A stretch of 15,218 bases of DNA, from contig JAOXRY010000369.1 of NCBI GenBank assembly GCA_025800305.1, forward strand, positions 1 through 15,218, read 5' to 3'. The stretch is from Campylobacterales bacterium (GTDB lineage: Bacteria > Campylobacterota > Campylobacteria > Campylobacterales > SZUA-545). Positions 6,053 through 13,399 of the stretch are shown in pieces; position 1 is the stretch's first letter, and each line of letters opens with the position of its first letter. The position numbers and the translations under genes were made by a program. The notes beneath the pieces were generated by a model, which was not told the origin of the DNA, made no database searches, and was given only the letters and a program-made list of their open reading frames with translations.

Positions 6053-8050
6053 TTAAAGACCAGCAGGAAGAGTAAAGTGAAAAGTTGTTCCATTGTCTGG
6101 TTTTGTGTTGATAGCAACTTCTCCATTTAGTTCTTCTAGTTCAGATTTAACAGCAGCTAGTCCTGCACCACGTCCAGAGTATTGTGTTGCAACATCTTTT
6201 GTTGAGAAATTGTCATGGAAAATGATTTCTAAGATCTCTTTATCTGACATTTTTTTAATTTTTTCTTCTGTAAAAAGTTCTTTTTCAATGGCTTTTTCTT
6301 TTATTAGATCTATATCAATTCCAACACCATCATCTCCAATGATAATATGGTATTTTCCATCCTCTTCTTTTATCATACAGCTGATTGTTCCGTACTGACT
6401 TTTGTTTTTTTCAGATCTCCCATCTACAAACTCTATTCCGTGATCAACACTGTTTCTAAAAATGTGAATTAAAGACTTTACAAAAGGCTTATAGTTGTCA
6501 CTAACTGTTATCTCTTCATTACCTACAATTTCTAGAGGATAGATGTTTTTTTCCAGTCTTAGTGAGATCTCCTCTACCATTTTTGGATAAGAAGAGAAAA
6601 GATCTATAAAAGGTTTTGTTTTTAGTTTTTCAAGATTGTCTATAACTTGAGAAAGAAACTCTTTTGATTCTTTGTGATCATGGATAAACTCTTTAACCAT
6701 GTTCTCTATGTTATTAATTGTCTCTTCATCAACTGACAGTTTTCCTCTTTCGTCGAAAAACTTCTCTCCAAGAATTCTTTTAATGATTTCAAGATCTTTA
6801 TGAAGACATTTTTGAAGGTCTATACTTTTTATTAGTTCAATAAGATCTTCATTTCTTGTCTCTCTATCTTCTAAAAATTTTGAAAGTTCTTCTTCAAAAA
6901 GATGAAGTTTGTCTGGTGTATGGACAAAGTTTTTCTGGATAAAAAGACCTTTGAATGTATGGATCTCTCTATAGAGCTTTGAAGTATTACTAAAGGCTGT
7001 TTTTTTCTCATCAATTGTTTTTATACTTTTTTCTAAAAACAGTTCATAAGAGTCAACAATATCAAAAAACTCATCTTTATTTGTAACAGTTGCCACGATC
7101 ATTTGCAAGATCTTATGCTCTTGATTTATCTTTTTTTCTAGATTTTTTTGAGCTGTTACATCTGTTAAAATTGCCATGAATTTTTTGTTACTTAGGTATT
7201 TGTATTTTACTTCTACAGATCTTTTATTGATTGTAAAGTCTTTTTGTAAAAGTGAAAAAATGATCTCTGCTTTTTGATGGTTGATATTTTCCATTCCTTG
7301 GAATGTTTCAATGAAAAAGTCTCTTTTGTGGTTGTCATTTGGAAAAAGAAGATCTGCAAGATTTTTTTCTTTGATCTCTTCTTTAAATAGCGTGACACAC
7401 TCTTTTGAATACTCATTATTAATGATTAAATTTCTATCAAAAGATAGAAACCCCTCTTCAGAGTGGTCGATAAGATCTTTGACTTTTTGACTACTTTCAC
7501 TAAGATCTGATAGAGCTAAAAATACATTCTTCTCGTAAAAATATGAAATAGCAACTAAACAAAGAGAGACAGCTACATACCTTGAAAATTCAGTTGCTGT
7601 TAAGGTGTCTCCAATCCAGTTATAAGAAAGGGTATAGACAATTATGAAAAATGCTATACCGTATTTTAATCCCTCTTTGTAACCTTTAATTACAAAGATA
7701 AAAAAGGCAAAAAGAAAAGACCAAAGAATGGTGAAATCACCAGCTTTTGCAACAACAAGAACCATAATCATGCTGATGAAAAGTAAGATAGCAGTGTTTG
7801 TTGCTGCTCTTTCGATGTCTTTTGTTGCTCTTAACTTGTAGATTGCAAAAGCTGCAGGAAAAAATAGAAGAAAGTCAACTGCCGCCATATAATAATAATG
7901 GGTTATGAAAACATTGATAATACTAAAAGATGAAAAAACCCCAGCAGCTAGGTATAGCATGAGGTTTATCATTACTAATTGTCTGTATTCTTGGCTGTTT
8001 CTATCGATATCGATATTAGATAAAAATATATTTTTAAACATAGGAAACAT
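6053..8050 (-). CDS. Membrane sensor histidine kinase: six TM, PAS, Hpt, CheA-like HATPase
   Basis: The 665-aa kinase has about six membrane helices in residues 26-171 and a PAS-like domain (about 190-300) ending in FMAILTDVTAQKNLEKK. A coiled-coil linker leads to an Hpt module with REIHTFKG at 361-368 (phospho-acceptor His364). A long helical region follows, then the ATPase core: N box FRNSVDHGIE (531-540), G1 DDGVGID (573-579), FSTK (615-618) and G2 GRGAGLAAV (626-634). The catalytic core resembles CheA, but there is no CheW-like regulatory domain and no receiver. An unlinked response regulator must therefore take the phosphate (inference). Kinases of this build are frequent in Campylobacterota. 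An in-frame TAA just upstream makes the ATG at 8050 the earliest normal start. No ribosome site supports it, and Met4 at 8041 is an alternative. Confidence 0.85.
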   Translation of the reverse strand: MFPMFKNIFLSNIDIDRNSQEYRQLVMINLMLYLAAGVFSSFSIINVFITHYYYMAAVDFLLFFPAAFAIYKLRATKDIERAATNTAILLFISMIMVLVVAKAGDFTILWSFLFAFFIFVIKGYKEGLKYGIAFFIIVYTLSYNWIGDTLTATEFSRYVAVSLCLVAISYFYEKNVFLALSDLSESSQKVKDLIDHSEEGFLSFDRNLIINNEYSKECVTLFKEEIKEKNLADLLFPNDNHKRDFFIETFQGMENINHQKAEIIFSLLQKDFTINKRSVEVKYKYLSNKKFMAILTDVTAQKNLEKKINQEHKILQMIVATVTNKDEFFDIVDSYELFLEKSIKTIDEKKTAFSNTSKLYREIHTFKGLFIQKNFVHTPDKLHLFEEELSKFLEDRETRNEDLIELIKSIDLQKCLHKDLEIIKRILGEKFFDERGKLSVDEETINNIENMVKEFIHDHKESKEFLSQVIDNLEKLKTKPFIDLFSSYPKMVEEISLRLEKNIYPLEIVGNEEITVSDNYKPFVKSLIHIFRNSVDHGIEFVDGRSEKNKSQYGTISCMIKEEDGKYHIIIGDDGVGIDIDLIKEKAIEKELFTEEKIKKMSDKEILEIIFHDNFSTKDVATQYSGRGAGLAAVKSELEELNGEVAINTKPDNGTTFHFTLPAGL

Positions 8051-8077
8051 AATACTTTTTTATCACTAAAAGTTCAA
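8049..8077 (-). promoter_or_regulatory. Candidate promoter overlapping the kinase start codon
   Basis: On the - strand TTGAAC (8077-8072) is followed after exactly 17 bases by TATTAT (8054-8049), 4/6 and 5/6 matches to consensus. The -10 contains the A and T of the annotated ATG. A start seven or eight bases downstream would fall on the A of the codon-4 ATG (8041), giving a leaderless kinase mRNA. The absence of a ribosome site at either ATG fits that idea but does not prove it. Confidence 0.35.
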
Positions 8078-8079
8078 AG

Positions 8080-8108
8080 CCTCCAAAGGAGGAGTGTTAT
8101 AACTCCTC
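8080..8108 (-). terminator. Overlapping hairpins after the DUF4857-like gene; weak terminator or attenuator
   Basis: Two stems share the GGAGG of 8088-8092 and cannot form together. One is a 7-bp stem GAGGAGT/ACTCCTC (8089-8095 with 8102-8108) spanning the stop codon. The other is a 5-bp GC stem CCTCC/GGAGG (8080-8084 with 8088-8092). On the - strand the second is followed by CTTTGAACTTTT, a poor T-tract. This may partly separate transport-operon transcription from the kinase gene. Confidence 0.35.
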
Positions 8109-9392
8109 TTCATCTTTATCATAGTTCTTAATGGATTTTCCAAAAAAGATAATTGCCAGTAATCCATAGATCCCTGCTAATGTTATGAAAAAGAAGTTTT
8201 CTTTGTAGTAAAAAAACTCTTTTTTCTTACTTTGTAAAACAAGGAGATAAATCAATAATAAGACTATATTAAATCCAAAACCTAAAACCACTCCTTTTTC
8301 CAAGCTTAAAGAGTAGAAAGAGCTGTTATTTTTTGCGACTGTTATTGAGAAAGGAAAGAGAATCTCTTTTGCTGTTTCATAGTAAAAGTTACTTTTTCTT
8401 GATTTCTCAAAAGTAAGCTTTTCATGAATTGAGTAGTCATGGTTTGCAACAATATAGTCTGTAATTAAACTATCTTTTTCTCTGTCATAATATTTAAAAG
8501 TGATGTGTTTATAAACAGGAGTTACTACTAGTCTAAAGTCTTTTGAAGAAGAATCATAATCTTTATAAGGAATCTCAATTAGTTTAAAGTTATCATAAGT
8601 TATTAAAAAGATCTTATCTTTTGTAACAATAGCTCCATAGAACTCTTTTCTTATGTTCTCATTAATAAAAATCTTTTCAATTCCTTTTTTTACGATTTTT
8701 GTATCAATAACAATAGGCTTTTTTTGAACCATTTTCATTTGATAGATATGGTTTTTGTTATCAACAATAAATGAACCTTCATCAAATGGCTTCATTGTGC
8801 TACTATTGTTATAAAAACCTTTAAAAGGAAACTCCACTCCTTTTTCAATAAGTGCTTTTTGAAAAAGTTCACTTTTATCTTTTTTGACTTGATTGGTTTC
8901 AAGATCTATAAACTCTATGTTGTTAGAGTTTATTCTTAGTAGATCTTGGGAAAGCTGTAGTTTTCCATACTTTGGTGCACCATCAATTATTATATGGAGA
9001 GGAATCTCTTTTTTTCCTACTTTTTTTCCTTCAATTTGTAAACTTTGGTAGTTTCTTTTTAGAATGTAAGGATCTTTTTCAATATGTTTAAACTTTTCAG
9101 GGAAAAGACCTTTTTTTACTAAATAGGAGTAATAATTAAATGGTAGAAGTTGGATATATTCATCTTTTGTTAGAGATTTCCCATCTAAAAATTGATAGGT
9201 TATTTTTCTATTTTTTCCTGAAGAGTACTCATATTTTAGAAACTCTTCAGCTACAGGCGAGTAGTAGATTTTTGCTGTTGTTCCTTTTTCCCAAAAAACT
9301 GTTTTATAGATCTTTGGTAGGAATATGCTTGAGATAATTATTGCTGTAATAATTGTGACTGTTCTTAATGTTCTATGAATAATTGTACTCAT
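8097..9392 (-). CDS. DUF4857-like membrane-anchored periplasmic protein of an ABC operon
   Basis: The 431-aa protein has an N-terminal TM anchor (about 11-33), a large extracytoplasmic region (about 35-365), two C-terminal TM helices (about 366-386 and 399-417) and an acidic cytoplasmic tail. The soluble part opens with YYSPVAEEFLKYEY, then LTKDEYIQLLPFNYY and VKKGLFPEK. This resembles DUF4857 proteins, which as I recall sit beside ABC-2 transporter genes in Bacteroidetes; their biochemical role is unknown. The ATG overlaps the permease stop in an ATGA arrangement, with AAAGG about nine bases upstream. It is probably the third subunit, or a periplasmic partner, of the ABC unit encoded just before it. 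The middle region is beta-rich with repeated short hydrophobic strands, so a propeller-like fold is possible (inference). Confidence 0.6.
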   Translation of the reverse strand: MSTIIHRTLRTVTIITAIIISSIFLPKIYKTVFWEKGTTAKIYYSPVAEEFLKYEYSSGKNRKITYQFLDGKSLTKDEYIQLLPFNYYSYLVKKGLFPEKFKHIEKDPYILKRNYQSLQIEGKKVGKKEIPLHIIIDGAPKYGKLQLSQDLLRINSNNIEFIDLETNQVKKDKSELFQKALIEKGVEFPFKGFYNNSSTMKPFDEGSFIVDNKNHIYQMKMVQKKPIVIDTKIVKKGIEKIFINENIRKEFYGAIVTKDKIFLITYDNFKLIEIPYKDYDSSSKDFRLVVTPVYKHITFKYYDREKDSLITDYIVANHDYSIHEKLTFEKSRKSNFYYETAKEILFPFSITVAKNNSSFYSLSLEKGVVLGFGFNIVLLLIYLLVLQSKKKEFFYYKENFFFITLAGIYGLLAIIFFGKSIKNYDKDEEEL

Positions 9393-10060
9393 TTAATATA
9401 ACCTTTTGTGTATCTGTAAAAAGAGAGATATAGTGCTGAAATTTCAAAAATCAGGGCTAAGAGATAAAAATTCCAAAAGTTTTCACTACTGTAAAAAGAG
9501 GTGTTTACTGTTATGGAGGTTAAAATAATCAGGATCGTTAAAAGAATATTTCCTACATTTTTTATCTTATTTGGTTCAATCAAAAGAGCAGGAGTAGCAA
9601 GATAGACAATCAAACCATTGATAAAACTACAAAAAACTTTTAGAAACAGCGGCTCTACCAACTCTTTTGGTATTGATGGCAAAGTGATTAGTAAAAAAAT
9701 CCCAGCTTCAATTAGAAAAGTCACACAAATAAGTAAAACACCACTTATAACCATAGAGGTAATATTGTACTGGTAAGAGTATGGAAGATGGATATGAAGA
9801 CGAACTCTTCCTTTGTCTCTCTCTTTATAAAACTGGAAAAGACCAACCCCTAAACCTAAAAGAAGATTTCCATAAAAAAGTCCATAAAAATTAAAACTTT
9901 CATAGAAAAGAATTTTGTAGATATAGTTTGATGGTGATGTATAGTTGATTCCATTGGAAATTCCAGTGTAAATCTGAGCTAGACTTACGATAATTACTAA
10001 AGCAAAAACTATATAAATAGTTTTTATTTTTAGCCACTCTTTATAAAATAGTTGTCCCAT
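9389..10060 (-). CDS. Small ABC-2-type permease
   Basis: The 223-aa hydrophobic protein has about six membrane helices, near residues 15-33, 56-76, 103-127, 138-158, 168-188 and 193-212. A conserved-looking cytoplasmic loop FYKERDKGRVRLHIHLPY (77-94) sits after the second helix. Opening with MGQLFYKEWLKIK, a short amphipathic N-terminus before the first TM, is typical of ABC-2/NosY-like membrane subunits that dimerise. It is close to the lower end of length for that class. The ATG shares one base with the upstream ATPase stop (TAATG), and GGGAG upstream gives a good ribosome site. The stop overlaps the next gene by four bases, so ATPase, permease and DUF4857-like protein are almost certainly made in fixed proportion. 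The substrate is unknown. Confidence 0.75.
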   Translation of the reverse strand: MGQLFYKEWLKIKTIYIVFALVIIVSLAQIYTGISNGINYTSPSNYIYKILFYESFNFYGLFYGNLLLGLGVGLFQFYKERDKGRVRLHIHLPYSYQYNITSMVISGVLLICVTFLIEAGIFLLITLPSIPKELVEPLFLKVFCSFINGLIVYLATPALLIEPNKIKNVGNILLTILIILTSITVNTSFYSSENFWNFYLLALIFEISALYLSFYRYTKGYIK

Positions 10061-10950
10061 TAGTATCTCCCTATATATCCAAGAAAACCATCTTCAAAAT
10101 TGATAGATTCTTCTTTAATTGTTTTATAACTTATTCCTTGGGTTTTAAGTTCTCTTTTAACTGTTTCAAGATCTTTAAAAGAGTAAACATTGTATTCATC
10201 TTCAAAGTTTTCAAAGTTAGTTATTACATCTGATTTATCAAGTTCTTCAAAATTCCAAACTTCTTCTAAAGAGTATTTTTTAAAATTCTCTTTAAATGTT
10301 TTCATTTCAATTGATAGAAGTGGTTGTTTGTTGTCTAAAATTATAATGTCGTCAATTAATTCTTCTAAGTCTTGAACAACATGGGTTGTCATTAAAACTG
10401 TTTTGTTGTGTTTTTTGACATAGTTTTTTAAATAGTGAACAAAGAGTTTTCTGTACCCTACATCAAGTCCCATAGAGTAGTCATCTAAAATTAAAACTTC
10501 AGGATCTTGTGCGAATATAAGCCCTAAGACTACTTGAGATCTTTGTCCGCAGGACAAGTTACTGATCTTCATAGAGTAAGGAACTTCTAACTTATCTACA
10601 AGATTGTAGTAAAGTTCTTTTTTCCATCTTTTTTTGTAGTGTGTTGAGTAGAATTTTTCTAGCTCTTGTATTGTCATAAAATCATATTGTACATGACCCT
10701 CATAAAGTAGTCCTACTTTTTCTTTTATTTCTTTAGGCATTTTTGTAGAGTTTTTCCCTAGAATAAGACACTCTCCACTGACAGGCTTTAAAAATCCCAT
10801 TAGTATATTGATAGTGGTACTTTTTCCAACTCCATTTTTTCCAAGAAGCCCTACAACTCTTCCTTTGCCAACTTCAAAGGAGAGATCTTCATAGATTTTT
10901 CTCTCTCCATAATAATGTGTAAGGTTCTTACACTCTATAATTTTTTCCAT
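10060..10950 (-). CDS. ABC transporter ATP-binding protein (ABC-2 class)
   Basis: This is the nucleotide-binding subunit that would power the adjacent permease. The 296-aa protein has Walker A GKNGVGKST (37-45), signature NLSCGQRSQV (131-140), Walker B EVLILDD (151-157), D-loop SMGLD (159-163) and H-loop His190 (VLMTTH). Two positions are unusual. The residue after the Walker B Asp is Asp157 where most ABC ATPases have catalytic Glu. The Q-loop region reads LLYEGHVQYDFMT, with Glu84 about where Gln is expected. The last 80 residues form an acidic extension I do not recognise. The ATG has AGGAG close upstream, 14 bases after the receptor stop, which ties the ABC unit to the TonB-dependent receptor. 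Confidence 0.88.
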   Translation of the reverse strand: MEKIIECKNLTHYYGERKIYEDLSFEVGKGRVVGLLGKNGVGKSTTINILMGFLKPVSGECLILGKNSTKMPKEIKEKVGLLYEGHVQYDFMTIQELEKFYSTHYKKRWKKELYYNLVDKLEVPYSMKISNLSCGQRSQVVLGLIFAQDPEVLILDDYSMGLDVGYRKLFVHYLKNYVKKHNKTVLMTTHVVQDLEELIDDIIILDNKQPLLSIEMKTFKENFKKYSLEEVWNFEELDKSDVITNFENFEDEYNVYSFKDLETVKRELKTQGISYKTIKEESINFEDGFLGYIGRY

Positions 10951-10964
10951 AATTCTCCTAATTC

Positions 10965-13397
10965 TTAAAACTTATAAACAGCACCAACATAGAGCTGTCT
11001 TCCTAATTGATAACTATCTTTTATATCACTTTCAACTTCATCTAAAAGGTTATAGACTTCCAATAAGAGAGTTAGTTGTTCTTTGTTTTTAAACTTTGTA
11101 TTAAAAGCAAACTTTCCATCTAAAGTATATTGTTCATCTAATGTCTCATCAAAGTAGATATAAGCAGATTCATTAACTTTATCAACTACCACGTCTACTG
11201 TCTGTTTGTCTGTTGTTCGTCTTGTATAACTCTCTTTAAATGTGAAGAATAAAGAGCTATTTAAAGATCCTTTCAACCACCCTAAAGAAAAATCATTTGT
11301 CTCTGCATTAATAGCAAAAGAGTAAGACGGAGGAGTTTTTCCATCTTCAATATCTACTCTTTTATATGTTTCTTCATTATAGTGACCATAATACACTTCA
11401 TCTTCACTGGTTTCATAGCTTAAAAAATTACTCTTTTTATTCATATCTCTGTATGAGAGAATATAGGTAAATTGGGAGTTGAGAAGACTTATTTTTTCCA
11501 AATTTCTAATAGTTATAGAAAAGACATCTGTAGAAGATTCACCATTGTTATTTGTGACAATTGGAGCATAATAAACTACATTTCCATCAGGTCTAGTAAA
11601 AGATTTTCTTTTCCCCTTTTCTGCCATAAACTGATCTCGTCCTTCTCTGTATACAACTTTTGACTTGATGACATGGTTGTATAAAATTTGACTAATTCCT
11701 AAAACCTTTTCATCTGTATAGGGAGTATTTAAATCAGAATAAACATATTTTTCTGAATCCTTATCAGCACTGGTAGACCAAATACTAGGATTGTTGTCCG
11801 CTGGTAATCCAATGGCATTTAACTCTCCACCACTAGAACTTCTATATTCACTACGGTAGGGAATCCTTGCTTCTCTAAGTTTAAAAGCTAAAAACGATTT
11901 TCCATAATACCTATTTATTCCACCAAAAATTTTAGTTTTTCCTTTAAAAAACTTTCCTTCTGTATTAAGTCTTGGAGCGATATCAAAGTTTTTTAAATAG
12001 GTATTGTAATCTCCCCTAATTCCTCCAATGATATTGAAATTTCTTATTGCTATGTTGTCTTCTGCATAACCACCAATATGACCCATTGTTACAGAAAGTT
12101 TCTCTTTTTGGTAGATATCTTTTCTTGAAAAGTATTGATCCCCTTCTATACAGTCTTGTGTATATCCGTTACACTTAATTCCTTTAGCGTAGGTAGGATC
12201 TCTGTAGATTGTAAGATCTGACTTTCTATGGTAAGTTCCTTGAATTTGTTTAAGATCTATTCCTGTTTTTATTTTTTGATAATCTAGAGATTTTTTAAAT
12301 TGGATTTTTCCTAAAAAGCTTCTTTGGCTTTTTTTTAGATCTCCCCAAGAACCTTCTACTGCAAGAGGGACTCCAGAAGATTCAGAAGGTTCTTTCCCCC
12401 AAGGAGTCTGATTGGATTTTTTCCAATATTTGAGATAATCGGTTTTTGTGCTTCTTGTATTTTGAGTATTTTTAAAAGCAAAACTAGAGTTCATGGTCCA
12501 TTGATCAAAAAACTTTTCATAATTTCCTTTAAGAGACAAACCACCACCTTCTATTGTGTATTCACCATCTTTAATGTAGGTACCAGTTATTCCTTCTTTT
12601 GAGTAAGGAGAATAGTTAAGAGTTACATCAATAATCCCATCATCGTCTAAGTATCTTGAGTATTTTGTAAATATGTTTTTAGATTGATTGGAAAGATTTT
12701 TAATACCACCTAGATAAGATTGGGGAGACTTTCCATATTTGCTAGAGTAGGAAAAAATCATTCCACTTTCATCATCAATAGGTGTTGAGTATGTTCCATT
12801 AAAAAATTTTTTTTCAAAAGAGGGTTTTTTTGCCTCTTGATATTTGTCCTCTCTTTTAATATGGAAATTAGCTAAGGATGTATCTGTATATTTATAATAG
12901 ATTTTTCCATAAGGACTTCCTGTTGCTCTTTTAGTTTTTACATCAATAACCCCTCCAGAAAATTCTCCATATTCTGCAGAGATTCCACTATCATAAACAT
13001 TAACAGATTCTATTAATTCAAGATCTATAAATAGATCATTTTCATTACCTGAAACATCATACTTGCTGTTTGTAGATGAAGGATCTAATAAAGAGTCATT
13101 TGACAAACCATCTAGCATAAAAGAATTTTGATAATACTTTCCACCATTGATCTCAATTTTTACAGGTTCTACAGAGTCATAGTTGTTTCTATTATCTTCA
13201 ACGGTTACATTAGGATTAATTTGAAGCAGCGAACCAATATCCCCATTGGCAGAGATAGATTTTTCTATCTCCTCTTGGGTTACGTACTGATCTGAAGATG
13301 TTTTTTCTTTAACTGTTTGAGATTCTACAGTAATCTTAGAGACACTCTCTCCAAAGAGTGTCTCTGTAATTATTAAAGCGATAAAGGCTTTTTTCAT
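10965..13397 (-). CDS. TonB-dependent outer-membrane receptor
   Basis: The 810-aa protein begins with a Sec signal peptide (MKKAFIALIITETLFGES, cleavage near residue 17-20). A possible TonB box, KITVES, is at 21-26. A plug domain (about 38-155) contains IEINGGKYYQNSFMLDG, LELIESVNVYDSGISAEYG and FSGGVIDVKTK. The rest is a barrel rich in alternating aromatic strands, ending in QLYVGAVYKF with the terminal Phe needed for BAM recognition. It should import a substrate across the outer membrane using TonB energy; nothing tells siderophore, cobalamin, metal or glycan apart. No CarboxypepD-like N-terminal domain of the SusC type is present. The only two Cys are in IKCNGYTQDCIE, a probable extracellular loop disulfide. 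The start follows the preceding stop by two bases and lacks a clear ribosome site, suggesting coupling. Confidence 0.88.
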   Translation of the reverse strand: MKKAFIALIITETLFGESVSKITVESQTVKEKTSSDQYVTQEEIEKSISANGDIGSLLQINPNVTVEDNRNNYDSVEPVKIEINGGKYYQNSFMLDGLSNDSLLDPSSTNSKYDVSGNENDLFIDLELIESVNVYDSGISAEYGEFSGGVIDVKTKRATGSPYGKIYYKYTDTSLANFHIKREDKYQEAKKPSFEKKFFNGTYSTPIDDESGMIFSYSSKYGKSPQSYLGGIKNLSNQSKNIFTKYSRYLDDDGIIDVTLNYSPYSKEGITGTYIKDGEYTIEGGGLSLKGNYEKFFDQWTMNSSFAFKNTQNTRSTKTDYLKYWKKSNQTPWGKEPSESSGVPLAVEGSWGDLKKSQRSFLGKIQFKKSLDYQKIKTGIDLKQIQGTYHRKSDLTIYRDPTYAKGIKCNGYTQDCIEGDQYFSRKDIYQKEKLSVTMGHIGGYAEDNIAIRNFNIIGGIRGDYNTYLKNFDIAPRLNTEGKFFKGKTKIFGGINRYYGKSFLAFKLREARIPYRSEYRSSSGGELNAIGLPADNNPSIWSTSADKDSEKYVYSDLNTPYTDEKVLGISQILYNHVIKSKVVYREGRDQFMAEKGKRKSFTRPDGNVVYYAPIVTNNNGESSTDVFSITIRNLEKISLLNSQFTYILSYRDMNKKSNFLSYETSEDEVYYGHYNEETYKRVDIEDGKTPPSYSFAINAETNDFSLGWLKGSLNSSLFFTFKESYTRRTTDKQTVDVVVDKVNESAYIYFDETLDEQYTLDGKFAFNTKFKNKEQLTLLLEVYNLLDEVESDIKDSYQLGRQLYVGAVYKF
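13338..13365 (-). promoter_or_regulatory. Strong hairpin inside the receptor's signal-peptide codons
   Basis: A perfect 11-bp inverted repeat, AGAGACACTCT (13338-13348) and AGAGTGTCTCT (13355-13365), flanks a 6-base loop. It lies 33-60 bases after the receptor start. No T-run follows on either strand, so it is not a terminator. It could modulate translation or mRNA stability between the repeat protein and the receptor. Confidence 0.55.
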
Positions 13398-13399
13398 AT

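Noticed and set aside
7213..7416. 67-codon - strand frame inside the kinase
   Set aside because: It overlaps the PAS region in another frame of the same strand and is Lys/Phe-rich with no motif; the kinase frame is clearly the coding one.
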